This document shows, one piece after another, positions 32,440 to 45,190 of a DNA stretch of 64,000 nucleotides (the first letter of the stretch is position 1; the number at the start of each line of letters is the position of its first letter). The position numbers and the translations under genes were made by a program. Under the pieces are notes generated by a model. The model did not search any database. It was not told where the DNA came from and worked only from the letters and a program-made list of their open reading frames with translations. Where the stretch lies: the NCBI RefSeq assembly GCF_024139115.2, contig NW_026942669.1, forward strand, positions 310,001-374,000, read 5' to 3'. This DNA comes from Armigeres subalbatus (taxonomy: Eukaryota > Arthropoda > Insecta > Diptera > Culicidae).

Positions 32440-35400
32440 CCCTACCAACTTCTCTTCCACTGGAAGCAAAATTTTGCCTTCGGTGGATCATCAACGGCTA
32501 CAGGAGCAACCTACCAATCTGGAGCTGCTTACCAGTAACAGCTACCCCTGGATTATTTGTTTACAGAAGAAAAAACCGTGTCTCCCCAATCTTCTGGGAT
32601 TGCTCCCTCGGAGGAAAGTATGCATGGGTGGGTAAGGTAGGAAGGAATATCCGAAAACATCCAGCTAAGTGCGGATCTCCTGGTTGTGGGAGTTCGCTTC
32701 TATGGTATAGTTCAAAAATCTTTGTGGTCAACGTCTACATCCCATGCCGACGACCAAAAATCTCAGTCAAACACAAGGTGTGTGAACTCCTTCTGGGAGA
32801 CATGAAAGCCCGGAACAACAAAGTACTGTACTCATAGAGGCCTTAAAAGCAGTCGACATGGTGGCTGATAGTTGATCGATTTTCTTCAACAGCTACTTCG
32901 CTACTATAATAGACGTTACCACAGTAAGTCCTTTGGGTCTTTCCGGCGTTGAAATGATAAATCAGTTCCGACCTTTTGCGGGATCCGTCATTTCCAAATC
33001 TTGGTAATCGCACATGCCTCCCCATCCACTACTTCCAGAAGGCCTCGCTGGGGTTATATCGTCGCAAAGGGAGGGGGGTCGCCTGATGAGAAATTCGCTG
33101 TAAACCTCAAACCCCGACCTCTTTCTTCAACTTCACCAAACTGTTTTCGATGTCGCTACAGCTGCCATACCCCAAAGAAGTTCCCGCTCCTGACGAAGAG
33201 CTCTCCGAAGGTGGTCAGCGGAAACGCGGCGAGTAGCGAAAGCAAGGGGAGAGACCCTACGAGTGCTCAGGAGGCTACTGTTCGCGCCCAAAGCGAACGT
33301 AATTGAATGTTTGTCCCGAGTTATCAATCCTTAAATTTATCACCAGAAGCCCCACATCCCATTATACTAACCCCGAGTAGACCTACTAACAACAACGTTT
33401 TGAAAATGAACACGCACTCCTCATCCAAACGGCAATGATAGCTTGCATGCTTGGCCAGCGAAGTTCCGTAAGCGCAAAGTCCCGTTAGCGGAAGGTTCCG
33501 TTATGAATTCGACGCCAGCAGCTAGAGTGAATAAATAGTAGCCCATCAAGAACGCGTCGATTATAATGACGCTTTACCTGCCAGAGTAGTGGGAATACAT
33601 GAGGCGGGCTGATTGCTTGGCCAATCAGGAAGCAGAGATGACCTAACATTTTGTATATAAGAAATGTGCATTCGCTCATAGAGTTTTCAGTTTGTTGTAA
33701 ACTATCACGTAGAATGCATCATTGTGTTAAATCAGAACCGCTTTTTTATTTCTTGACAAGGCAAACCAAACAGCCTTTTTCTAGGCTACAAGCAGAATAA
33801 AGGAATAATTTATTGGTCGCTATCGTACGGACTCGAAGGCCCTTCAGCCGAAAGGCATAGAATACAGTCCACACCCCCAACGAGCCAACTGGAGGCTCGT
33901 GCAGGCAATACTTCAGTGGGAAGGTTGTCGCTGATGAGGCCAATATTCCGACCACGTTGTATCAGTATCAGTATCTCAGTATCTGTAAATCAGTATCTCT
34001 GAAACACCCACCACGCGAAAGTATATGCTCTCCTCTAACCGTCCATGACCGGACAACTACTTTATGAGGACCGAAACAAGGTAAGCGCGTTAGAGGAATA
34101 TAAACAAAATAAGGTCAATTGAATACAATGGAAGGATTTCATTGACTCAGTCTCCGTCGTAAACCCGTCTCAATCCGTTGCCGAACTCTGGAGAAAAGTA
34201 AACTCCATCATCGGAAAGCAGAGGGCTATTTCTATCTATTTGAACTTTCAAAATCTTACCATCTCCGATTCTCAACAGAACATGAAATGGTCGGATATTA
34301 CTCATCCGAGAAATCGGGAAACCGACAGAGTTATGTTACACCCTATTCGGGACGCTTCCAACCTTCGGCTAATTTCGGTCTTTTGCTGACCAACACATGC
34401 GTTCGTGGCACGTATGTCAAGGAAGGCATCAGGCTTGGTGAGCAACTTATTCCCAACCGGAAGATCGTCATGGTTCTTGGGGTTTGGCGTTCCTGCCCCA
34501 TTTTCGGTCCGTGAAGTTCATCTGCCATACACGGGTCAACATGGTACAGACGTTCTCCCGGTCCCACAGAGTAAACAACAGGACCCTGTATAGGGCAAGC
34601 GATAGTGCACTGTGGCCTGCTGTACGAACTTGAGCTCACCTGCCTTGACCACAGGATTCTAACAGATATTCTGCCGCCGACATTCAAACAATACGTCCGA
34701 TCTGCTTCTTCCACACAACTGAATATGTCATCGCGTGCAAGCGACAATATGCCGCAAAGGCGCCAGGTTTACTGCAGCCACATCCGGTGAACACAAGATC
34801 CCTCTCTGTATTCAAGGGGATCGAATACTGCGCACGATAATCAGCGTCGGATTCCTCCTAGTAGCTAGATTTCACTGGTAAGGTGCGAGGAGCTGGCAAT
34901 CACCCACAACAATCACTAACGGCACTATTTCGAGACGTTTCAACAGAGAAGAAATCACAAACGCATTCCGTAGGTCGGTGACAGCACTTCTGCATACACA
35001 ATTAGGATTTTTTTAACAGGACCAATCTAAACGTTTCTCAAAGAAATGCAGTATTTTTTCTGCAGAGACGTAGGACCAACCGGTACTCACTGACTCTGCC
35101 AGCGTGATCGCTGCTATCAGAGGCGAGCATCCATCCTCCTGTGGATTCCGGAGCATTGCGGGAGGCTTGGCAATAACGCAGCGAACCTACTGAATGGAGT
35201 CATGTATCGAAGTCGGCCTTTTGCCACCTCCGTTTTCCTGCCTGATATGAAAAAATGGACTAGTAAAGTCTTCAGCCAGGATTAGGAAAGTCTGTGGAAA
35301 AATAAAGGAACTTGGCAACCTTGGAGCGACTTGGCCAGTCGGTAAAAATCAGCACCTTCCGACTTAGTATCGACCACACTAGAGCCTCCCACAACTTTGG

Positions 35401-35560
35401 AAGCGGCCCTTTCCGTGTTCCTTGTAGCATTAGCGATACACTAGGAGACGATCCTACCATTCTTGCAGCCCTCATCCAGTTCCCGAAGCATGGAGGACTC
35501 TCCACCCAAACCCAAATCTAAAATGGATTCCAATAACATGGGAATCTCGGGGATCCCAAA
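32440..35560 (+). pseudogene. I/LOA-type LINE with AP endonuclease, RT remnants and RNase H, degenerate
   Basis: Plus-strand frames show in order: endonuclease start (LRWIINGYRSNLP, 32470), then KYAWVGKV, and VVNVYIPCRRPK at 32730; a basic RRALRRWSAETRRVAKA linker at 33190-33240; WKDFIDSVS..VAELWRKVNSIIGKQR at 34130-34220; VLTDSASVIAAI, the RNase H acidic motif, at 35080; LLWIPEHCGRLGNNAAN, the RNase H His motif, in another frame at about 35130; and a DHTRASHNFG..FRVPCS tail at 35370-35430. RNase H places it among I/LOA/Outcast-like LINEs (inference). Frameshifts and stops are throughout, and most of RT is missing or scrambled. The minus-strand ORFs here are shadows. Confidence 0.75.
33425..33770 (+). 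mobile_element. Possible LTR fragment inside the LINE
   Basis: The LINE protein remnant is lost between about 33300 and 34060. Within this gap a gtatataag TATA element (33651) is followed about 30 bp later by a TTCAGTTTG initiator, a promoter arrangement common in LTRs. Ends and TSD could not be fixed. Confidence 0.2.
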
Positions 35561-36104
35561 CCGGGTTTTAAGTCCTTTTCTTGAAAGAGAACGGGCTTTG
35601 CTTGATTACACCAACTTCCTAAATCCCACGCCCTTACTTTACTTACTTATGGATCCTGTACACCTCCGGTGGTGCAAAGGGACGATTTGAAAGATCTCCA
35701 CCCTGAGCGTTGCCCAGCTATCGCTTTAACGTGTTGCTAGGTTAGATATCGGTCGACTTCTTTTATTTCTTTATTGAGGCTTCGCCGCCATGAGCCTTTG
35801 GGTCTGCCTCACAACCTAAAAATTCTAATAACATGGGAATCTCGGGGACCCCAAACCGGGTTTTAAGTCCTTTTCTTGAAAGAGAACGGGCTTTGCTTGA
35901 TTACACCAACTTCCTAAATCCCACGCCCTTACTTTACTTACTTATGGATCCTGTACACCTCCGGTGGTGCAAAGGGACGATTTGAAAGATCTCCACCCTG
36001 AGCGTTGCCCAGCTATCGCTTTAACGTGTTGCTAGGTTAGATATCGGTCGACTTCTTTTATTTCTTTATTGAGGCTTCGCCGCCATGAGCCTTTGGGTCT
36101 GCCT
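35526..36104. repeat. Tandem duplication, period 295 bp
   Basis: 35526-35809 and 35821-36104 are nearly identical (for example one difference in gggatcccaaacc/ggaccccaaacc). The unit includes the LINE tail, the CCACGCCCTTA target site, and the 3' end of the RTE insertion, so it was duplicated after that insertion. Confidence 0.9.
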
Positions 36105-36962
36105 CTGCTGCGCTGTCCCGCTGGGTTCCAGTCTAATGCTTGTTTACATATTTTGTTTCCGCCCCTACGTAAAGTGTGGCCGACCCAGCCATCCGATCCC
36201 GAATTTCTGCTATCGGCCTCTGGTGACAACGACGATGGAGCTCGTTGTTTGAGATCCAGTTGTGAGGCCACTAGACCCGAATTATATATGGCAGGCTTCT
36301 GTTGATAAACACCTGCAGCCGTTGAGTGCTCTCCACTGATACACACCATGTTTCGGTAGCGTATAACAGCACAGATTTCACGTTAATGTTGAAAATTCGT
36401 ATTTTGTTGCGTTCACTTATCTGCCTGTTTTTCCAGATATTTCTTAAACTCGCAAAGGCAGCCCTTGCTTTCTTGATCCGCGCGCCTACGTTGATCTTGG
36501 TACCGCCGTCTGACGCCATTTGGCTACCAAGATATTGAAAGCTTTCAACATTCTCTACTGGTTGCCCGGCTACTGTGAAACTGGAAGGAGTCGCCGTGTT
36601 TACATCCAAGGATTTGGTTTTGTTGACGTTGATGACTAAACCTGCCAAAGAGGAGCGCTCGGCAAGGTCGTAGAGCTTACTCTGCATATCAAAGCGCCAT
36701 TGCGCGAGAAGTGCAACGTCATCAGCCAATTCGAAGTCGTTTAGGTGCTCCATGGTTATAGGCTGCCATAACAGCCCGCGGTTTGGTTCACGGTCAATCG
36801 CATTCACCAGAATCTCGTCGATTACGATGAGGAACAGTAACGATGATAGAATACATCCTTGCCTCACACCAGCTACGACCCGGATAGGGTCGGACAAGAC
36901 CCCATTGTGCATCACTCTACACGAAAAGGCCTCGTACTGTGCCTCGATGAGGCCGATGATTT
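35932..36962 (-). pseudogene. 5'-truncated RTE-like LINE with 11-bp TSD
   Basis: CCACGCCCTTA occurs at 35921-35931 and 36963-36973. The minus strand between codes for the end of RT and the C-terminal region: GLIEAQYEAFSCRV, VRQGCILSSLLFLIVIDEIL, FELADDVALLAQ (catalytic DD), FQYLGSQMASDGGTK, ISERNKIRIFNINVKSVLLY, and, after a frameshift near 36280, WVGHTLRRGGNKICKQALDWN..RGRPKGSWRR. The 3' tail is a short TAAG-like microsatellite (cttacttatgg on plus), typical of RTE elements. It is inserted at the end of the 32.4-35.6 kb LINE. Confidence 0.85.
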
Positions 36963-36973
36963 CCACGCCCTTA

Positions 36974-39900
36974 GTAGTTAACTTGTATTACCCAAAATGT
37001 CAGCTGGGGGTCTTCATCCTCCCCAAGTACCTGCCTTCCTGTCCATCTTTACCCGGAATCGTTTTGGTTAGTACCATCGTTCGGTTCGATTACGAATTGA
37101 TACACTATTAACATCATTGTATACTTTTGATTCCTTCTTAAGTTTTAGAAGATATCGAGATCGATTTCACATGAGAATGTTCCGAATTTCTGAACCACCT
37201 TTTTTACCTATCCACAACTGATCGGTCAAAACAAAGGAAGGAATTTGCGAATCAAATTACTCCATAAAACAGTACATGAAGGAGATCCACTTATAGATAG
37301 AGGTTACTTCTTTCCAAACTCCTTATCGATCGACCAAGAAGGTCTTCTTCGGCGCAACTAACGAAGTCCATCTACAACCCTTAGATGCCAAATACCAGCC
37401 CTGATAACACGAAAACCAGGTTATTTTCGACCAGGTTATTTTACTTTGTTAACGAGTCCCGAAAAGTATTATAAAGTGTAGTTAAAGTATGTTCTGTGCT
37501 CAGTATTGGGCTTAATTTTCATGTTATTCTCGTTTAACCTCGGTTGGGCTGTGGAGTTGTCTTGTCTCGACCCTTTCCTCCATTGCTCAGGAGCCTGTCT
37601 GATTTCCGAGCTATTTCATTTTACTAGTAAATAATTGGCTCCCTACCAAAATTCACTTGAATAAAGAATAAAACAAACATTAAGAAATCCTAAAATGAGT
37701 TAATTGATAAAACTGCATTTTAGATACAATACAAACAATCATGAATATATAAATCGACATAAATGCGAAGAGACAGTTCCCAACTTGATGCAATTAAGTA
37801 ATCGCAAATCGCTGAGAGGAAAGCGATTAAAGCGAAAAGCTCCAACGCTTTGTAGTACTAAATGATAATATCGATCGAATATCAATATGATTTTGTTGTT
37901 GGGAATGTGATCAAAATGAAAGGAATTCAATTAAATTCCATGAGAATATAAATGAGTTATTTGGTGGATCGGATAATTTTTGTAATGGTATAGTGGGCAA
38001 GATACTCGATTTGCTCACTACATAATACACATGCCATATAAAGCTTTTTTAATATTTTGGAAATGCGAATGAAAACACTTCAGCATGACAAAAGATAGAC
38101 TGCTAATAAAAACGGTGGTCACGAAAGTAGATAATAGATATCAAATATATTCCCAAACTGTAGTTCAGAAGATGGATTCATCCCTGTACTTCATAATTCT
38201 AAATATCACTATGTGGAATGCTCATGGATTAACAAACTACCGAGCTGGTCTGATCAAGTGCACAACCTACAAGATCAGATAAAGCAGATTTGTTCTCTAA
38301 TTGGTGATGTTGATCTCGGTTCTCGTTCACTTTGATTACACTCTAAACACCACGAATATCGACGTTTATGAAACGAACCAGTTGGGAACCGGTTCCGTGC
38401 ACAGTAATCGACAACTGTTGGCATAATCACATTCCAGCACAATCGATCGAACCAGTCAGTCAGTCAGTGGAACAGTCGAAAATTTAGCAAATGCAAAACT
38501 GCAAATCACTCCCGATCAAGTCATAACGAGCCCCATTAATCAACACGACATAACCCGCGAACGCAAATCATTCTAATTTATTGCGCGTTGGCGGAATTGA
38601 TTGATCGACCGATTCGCACTTTTCAAAAGTGACACATTGTGTAGCACTTGACGGTATGGCCTTTGCATGGTCGAATATGTCAAATTTGCACTCTCAAGGG
38701 AGGACCTACCCAGATTGAGGTAATCCAGTCGCGACGAAGCTGGCCTCCGGGCTATCTCCACGACAGGTTCTGACTCCATGCTTTTTTTTTTTGTGAAACG
38801 CGAACGCAAACGAACGACGACCCGTACCTACGTTCCAAAACAAACTAAATCGGAGAAACTGAACGGAACTGTGCAGCAAGATCATCAGCGGATCATCGTC
38901 GTGGAGGAGAGCTCGTTCCGCAAAACTAGATCCAACGGAAAGGAAAATCAGAAAATCTACAATATGTGCGCTGCCGATCTGCTAGCTACAATATGTGTCC
39001 AACGCTAAAGTTTCTAGTGTTGGCCAATCGTTAGTGGAATAAGCAGCAGTTGAACAGGGGTCTTCATGTTGTGCACCGTGGTGTTGATTCGAATTCCTCA
39101 ATCAATGAATATCAAACTTCCTTGCACTTACTTCACTTAGACATCTAGCATGTTTTGCTTTTAATTCTATCAGTTTATCAACAATAGCATTGTATAAATG
39201 AGAAAGTTTTATATTCTTTTCCATAGAAGGACAATTATAAATCAATTTATTGGAAAATATAGACGAACATCTACGAATTCTTCAAATTTTTCGATAAAAT
39301 CGCGAGTATGCGAAATTTTTTACCCTATTCACATGAACGTTTTTATGATTAAAGATCTTAAAGTTTGTAAGTTTATCTACAAGCCCCTGTAGCGCAAGGC
39401 GGGAATATCCGGCAAGCAAGTACACTGTTTATAGGCTTCGAAGACGTTATAGCAAGTGCCCACGAAAAGATTAGCCGGTTTTTTCTCTTATTTGACCATT
39501 AACTCATCGCGCTTAGCCAGTCATTTGCGCGTCATGCTATAACAGCAGTAGCAGCTTCAACTGATCAATGGGCCCTGATAGTGAGGACTTTTATATTCGG
39601 TAGAGAAACCATCATCCTAACAGGGCTTGGGCACACAAGTGAAACCACAGAGTGACGAAGAGGCGTAAATGCAGCAACGTTGCATCTGCCGCACTCGCAT
39701 GCATCATGCATGCACCGGCACCCAACAGGTTCAACTCCGCACAAAACGGGTTCCGGTTGTTTGTGAGGCATTGCTATTATAAGAAGCGACAAGATTCACT
39801 TATGGGGGATCTTAAATTTCACCTTCTATTGGACTTATACAATTTTGCGCTTACAAACCAGTTCACCAGGGTACTCGAACTCGACGACTTTATTGGCAGA

Positions 39901-40180
39901 TGACGATTGTTATGCGTGGTTCGGGGAACGAGTTTTGTGCTGTCGTCGTCTGTGTTGACAAATGGCGTGGTCGAGTCATGTCCGAGAGCCGCGTGGTCAC
40001 TAGACAGCATCAACGCGGATGTTTGGAGATACGTACTTCGTCCATATAATATACTTTTAACATCAAATCTTTGGTGGAATAAATCTTGTAAAAAATAAAT
40101 AGACAAAAGAAATTAAATAGACAATATCTCTATTTAAGAGTTTTTACCGTGAAGTACCGTTTTGAATCATTTTATTATCA
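36974..40180. other. Gene-free stretch
   Basis: No gene supported. A cagtcagtcagtcagtgg run at about 38454 contains several TCAGT initiator-like sites, and the DNA to 39000 is less AT-rich, so an untranslated first exon is conceivable but unproven. Confidence 0.3.
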
Positions 40181-40380
40181 ATTCAGTAGAAAATCGAAAT
40201 GGGCTACTAGCGAAGTTGGATTTTTCTCACAGTCTGTACGCTAAAACAAACTTCGGAAGTGGTGCACTGTTTTCATTTGTTGATGCGCTATACAGCGCAC
40301 CAGTCCGAAATTACGTTTAACGTATGGATTGTGAGAATAATCCATATTCGCTAGTCGCCCATTTCGGTTTTCTACTGAAT
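40181..40380. mobile_element. 200-bp MITE with about 65-bp terminal inverted repeats
   Basis: attcagtagaaaatcgaaat..gggc.actagcgaa at the left is complemented by ttcgctagtcgccc..atttcggttttctactgaat at the right. Non-coding. Confidence 0.75.
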
Positions 40381-40562
40381 TGCAATTGATAATACACTAA
40401 CTTAAGCATAATTTCGATTTCATGAAGAACGTGTATTGGAAAGTTTTAATGGACGGGTTGTTTCTATTCAAAGGCGAAACGACTGAACTTGATAATTTGG
40501 CTATTCTACTGATTGTAACTATCAAGATTGGTTTTTTTTTTTCAGATAGATTTTGTGTCTAA

Positions 40563-40825
40563 TCCCGAGCAGGAGCGATGACCTCGATAACAGAAATTGG
40601 TATAAACTAGCCTTGCATAAGAGGTAAAATACCAAAAAATAATGCCAAAAACTTATATGCCGAATACATGAGGCATAACATGTTTAGGTATTTCAATACC
40701 TAACGAATAATAATTTGTAATGCATTTGGTATTGAATTAGAATTTAGTATGCAGGGCTAGTTCATAACATAGTATGGTATCAATAACAGAATTAAGTGTT
40801 ATTGAGCCAATTTCTCCAGCTCGGG
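40563..40825. mobile_element. MITE with TCCCGAGCWGGAG termini
   Basis: Ends tcccgagcaggag and complement of tcccgagctggag. The outer motif (atcccgag) matches that of the 14121-14453 element. Confidence 0.55.
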
Positions 40826-41089
40826 ATATGACCAAACACGCTGTGAAAATTGAATCAAATTCCAAACAGCACCAAATTGCAAAAGTTTGAGGGGTTTTCG
40901 TTTGAATCATAACTCTCCGAATCTAATCATTCTTGTACCAATTCAAGCCAATGAAAAGGGAAAGGTTCTGAATACAATCCCCGATTACAATAAAGAGAAC
41001 AGTGGGAAAACTTGCGCACAGTGTAATGCTTTGTTATTATCATAATTATTATGGATTGTTAAACATTTTATTTCGTATATCTGGTTATT

Positions 41090-41190
41090 CGTACACTCAA
41101 CCAGCGACTGCAGTCGACTGTAAGATTTTCTAACAATTCTGTATAAGAACCTACCAAAATCTGTATAATAACTAGGCATATGCAAGATGG
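41090..41190 (-). repeat. Dispersed repeat 'cccagttcttatac' family, copy 1
   Basis: The complement of aggttcttatacagaattgt and ggttgagtgtac matches 41697-41738 plus 43051-43095 (split by the pogo element) and 55925-55995. Non-coding. Confidence 0.6.
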
Positions 41191-41741
41191 TTAGATTATT
41201 AAACAAAGCTCACAAACAAATATTTAGCATTGTTACGGTATAATTCGTAGGTGGGACACTAGTGATGCTCATGTTTTACTTTTGAGATCCTCATCTAGAA
41301 TGCTATCAGAAATCAAGAAGCGGAGTGGTCCTTGATTCCAGTCTTAAACAAAAATAACAAAAGCATGACGATTACTACTCCTGGCCACGCCCATCTTCAC
41401 CGTAACTAGGGAAAGGAAGGAAGTGATGATGTGGTACTTACTTAACGAGCGGCCAACGACTTAGCGACACCCTCATAAGTACCACGGAGTTGGATAATGA
41501 GGAAGGTATTCCTTGGGTCAGGATTTGCCTGTAGCTGGCAATGTAACCGTGGTAGATCTTACCCCGTAACACACCACGTAAAGGTGTCTACCCAGCGGTA
41601 CGGGTCGATACAAAGCTCACAAACAAATATTGTTAAAAAAGCTTGCAAAATTGTAAGGTCTCATACATTATTTGCATAAGAATCTAGCATTTTCGTATAT
41701 GCCCAGTTCTTATACAGGTTTTGGTAGGTACTTATAAGGTA

Positions 41742-43048
41742 CACCGGGGCAAGTTGAAATGCGGGGTAAGTTGAAACGGAAGCTGTAATTTACACCGGAA
41801 ATGGCCGAATGCTCTGGTTATTTTTTTTAAACATACGGATCCCCTAAACGCACCTTTTGACTGTCATTCCCGGAAGATTGCAACTACTAAACCCACTTCC
41901 TGCCATTGTTTACTTTTAGTCCTTTGTAAAATTCAACCCACCTTTTAAGTTTGCCAATGAAATAAGTCTTTTATTATTGTTTGGAAGTGATTTTTCATCA
42001 AATTTTCACGATAAGTCATCATTCAATGTTATATAAGCTTAATGCTTATGAAAAATCGATGGAAGAAATGGTTAATTCCTTAGATTTTATGCGTTTCAAA
42101 TTGCTCCGAATTTTCATCCTATCGGGGCAAATAGAAATGAGTAATACGGGGCAAGTTGAAACAACGAATCAAAACGTCATTCTTGCAATTAAAAGTAATA
42201 TTTCAATCCAGAATTCAACATGGTTCGTAAATACATCCGTAAAACGTTGTCCACATATTCTAAGGAAGCACTGAATGACGCTGCAGCTGCCGTGCGGGAC
42301 CACCGAATGTCACTAGCAGAATCGGCTCGTTTCTACAAACATACCCAAACCTACTTTGTTCCGGCACATCAAAGGGCTGAGCGGAATTAAAAGCAGCTCC
42401 AGAGACAGATCTATTGCCATTCCCTTCGAAGTGGAAGCAAGGATGGCATCTTGTATCAAAACTATGGAGAAGTGGGGATACGGTCTTAGCAAAAAGGAAA
42501 TCATTTTTGATATGGCTCAGTTTTTGAAGAAAAACTCTATCAAGACGCCTTTCAAGGACGACATTCCAGGTGACGACTACTTTCTGAATTTCAAACGACG
42601 GCACGGACTATCCCACAAAAAGCCACAGTCGGTCGAAGTTGCCAGGAAACGAGCTGCTGACCCGTTCGTAATCTCCGAATATTTTCAGCTACTCAAAGAG
42701 GTTACCCGTAACGTTCCTCCAGAGAGAATCTACAATATCGACGAAACTTTTGTTTGGATCCAAGTCGCATCAAAGTGGTCGGTGCCAAGGGAAGAGCTGC
42801 TCACAGGCTGACTGCAGGCCCCTGAAGGGAAAACTACACTGTTCTAAGTTGAAACGATGCATATGAAAAAATAATTTCTGAAAACAAAATATTTTTCAAG
42901 AAGTTTGGCAAGGTTGCTTATTTTTTATGAGTAATCTTCGGTCCAACTTAGTAAACATCGCAAACTGATTCAAAATTTATCAAAAGTTGATTTTTTTACA
43001 GCGCTTCAAAATTTAACTTTGAAAACATCGTTTCAATTTGCCCCGGTG
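41742..43048 (+). mobile_element. Pogo-type (Tc1/mariner superfamily) element, internally deleted
   Basis: Ends caccggggcaagttgaaa and complement of caccggggcaaattgaaa, with TA on both sides (41740-41741 and 43049-43050). Subterminal repeats of ggggcaagttgaaa are present (e.g. 42150). It contains the transposase remnant 42220-42811 and has itself split a copy of the cccagttcttatac repeat. At 1.3 kb it is shorter than an intact pogo element because the catalytic 3' half is missing. Confidence 0.85.
42220..42811 (+). pseudogene. Pogo/Tigger-like transposase, truncated and frameshifted
   Basis: From ATG 42220 the frame gives MVRKYIRK..YSKEALNDAAAAVRDHRMSLAESARFY, a pipsqueak-type helix-turn-helix typical of pogo transposases. 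A one-base shift near 42345 leads into the frame 42356-42811: HIKGLSG; MASCIKTMEKWGYGLSKKEI with PFKDDIPGDDYFLNFKRRHG (CENP-B-type helix-turn-helix); then ERIYNIDETFV with the first catalytic Asp (codon 42740-42742). The sequence stops soon after (TGA 42809-42811), so the other two catalytic residues are absent. It cannot transpose by itself. Confidence 0.85.
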
Positions 43049-43099
43049 TATCTTACAGCATTGTTAGGAAATCTAACAATCATCGGTTGAGTGTAAGAC

Positions 43100-44160
43100 A
43101 ATTCCGTGTTAGTAATAACTAGTATCGAACCTTTACTGCCTACATTCCTTCATTTTGTTGCCAAAACATACCTGTAAAGAAAAGAAAAAATATATTACTT
43201 CTTTTATTCATTTGAAAAATTGAAAATAAGCAAAATGTCATCGATCAAGCTACTGATGCCACAACAGATCAAAGCAATGAATAACGAAGGTTTGTGAAGG
43301 TAACAGTGAGATTCAGATTTGATAGATGACCAGATAACCAAAGATCATCAGAAGCTGCCCAATCATTTTGATCATGAATTAGGGCATATCACTTTCGAGG
43401 AAGTAGTGAACACAGGTTTATTAATAGCGAAAGATCCCAACGGGCAACGAGGTAAGAGAAGGCGATGAAATTGACACCACCATCAATCGTGAGCTTCGGT
43501 CTGCTGCTACGACCGAACTGCAATGCCCACGGTAAAAGTGAGAGTCCGATGACGATTAATATCCATTTCCTAATGACACCAACTGCAGTGGCAGCAGACG
43601 TAAAAGAAAAAGTGCATCGCAACTACACCGCCGCCATAGGCTACAACATCTCGGTTTCACCTTCCAAATAAGTTGGTTGGTGCCATCAGCACAAACCAAT
43701 GAGATAAGACCAGCGGCATTAATTGACTCATAAAACAACGACCGACCGCGCACTGTGGAGTTTGTGATTCGTACACAATACGCGCTTCCACTGTAATCCC
43801 AATGATGGATGCTCACAAAACCATCAACGAAAAATCACCATCATCATCGGCTCATAATAATGTTATTTAACACCGCGGCTGACCGAGTGGGACGAGGAAA
43901 AAACATTATCGATCGAAGACCTTTTTGTTCCACAGTGCGAGCAAACCTTCGCAGTACATGTGCACTAGGGTGCCAATGAAAATCGACTTTTCGAATTTCA
44001 AAAAAGGGATAGTGCTCAAAAGTTTCATCTCCTCGGAAAAAGTCCCTATGCAAAATTTCAGCTCAATCAAAGCGGTCAAATTTTAACTGTTTTGAAACAC
44101 GAAAAATTCCCAAAAGGAGAGAGAGGGTGCGGTAAAAACTCGAAATCGAAATTTTTTGTG
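43100..44160. other. Gene-free stretch
   Basis: Opposed ORFs at 43389-43671 lie in slightly GC-richer DNA, but neither has a recognisable motif or splice context. Nothing else supported. Confidence 0.3.
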
Positions 44161-44472
44161 ATGCCAAATGTCTTAGAAATGCATGAAACGTCGAGATCTT
44201 ATCTCGTTATCTCGAAAAATAAAAAATAAAAAGACTTTTTGGGACTTTAAACATTTTTGGAACTTAAAATTTTTTTCGAAATCAAAAAAAAATTTTTTTG
44301 CCTTATGTCTTAGAAATGCATGAAAAGTTGAGAACTGGTGTGAGCTCGAAAAAAAAATTTTTGAGGAAAAAATACGTTTTGGGAATTTAAAAGTTTTTGG
44401 AACTTGAAATGCATGAAACGTCGATATCTGGTGTTGTCCCGACATTTCATGCATTTTTAAGACATTAGGCAT
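44161..44472. mobile_element. MITE with atgcc.aatgtctta termini and internal repeats
   Basis: Left end atgccaaatgtcttagaaat..gcatgaaacgtcg is inverted at the right (cgacatttcatgcat..taagacattaggcat). Two further copies of gaaatgcatgaaa lie inside. No coding sequence. Confidence 0.65.
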
Positions 44473-44577
44473 CGAAAAAAAAACCTTGTGCACTGTGCAA
44501 CTCTTTCTTGACATTTGAAGTGATTTGGGTGATCAAACGTTTCAGCGTGTACTAGACTGTGCAAGTGTGCACAAACT

Positions 44578-45023
44578 TGTTACGGTTGGTTTTATTTTGT
44601 TCGAATAGTTGTAAATATTCGATCGAGTCTGTATCGTTTGTGCTATATTGTGTCTGTTTAATTTGTTGATTCTGTGTCTGGACTCAAGAGAAAAGCCTGA
44701 AAGTAGGCAATAAAATGTTTAGTTGTGAGTTGTGATTTGTCCCAAGTTTGTTCCAAATAGGGTTAAGAATCCTATACAAAGGCTCAGCTATGACTGACAG
44801 CAAACTAATTGCTGTAGACAAAATGCGCAATACGCAATACAAATATATTTGCGGGATTTGGCTGATGGACCAAAATCTTATATGAAACCTCGTCATTTCC
44901 CGTAGTGGGCACCACCTAGCCGTCTCTCTCAGGGCACCACGAGAGAACGTGCATTATTTTAATTTGTTATTTGTTTCTTGTTGATTGCGTACATTTATGT
45001 TTGTATAAAATAAATTTGTTACA
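44578..45023 (+). repeat. Left LTR-like arm, 446 bp
   Basis: Undisturbed arm of the palindrome. Contains gctatattgtgtctg, caataaaatgtttag (AATAAA) and a terminal gtataaaataaatttgttaca. Diverged from the right arm by many small differences, so the structure is not recent. Confidence 0.7.
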
Positions 45024-45190
45024 CTGGCACCCTACGTTGGGCGGCAGTGTAACAACGTTTTCGTCGAGTCCCACGTTGAACGCAATAGTTACAATTTTCT
45101 ATACAAACATAAATATAAACAATTAACATGAAACAAATAACAAATTAAAATAATGCACGTTCTCTCCTGGTGCCCTGAGAGAGACGGCTA

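Noticed and set aside
34343..34747. 134-codon minus ORF and other minus ORFs between 32 and 35.5 kb
   Set aside because: Shadows of the plus-strand RNase-H LINE.
42260..42604. 114-codon minus ORF
   Set aside because: Antisense to the pogo transposase remnant.
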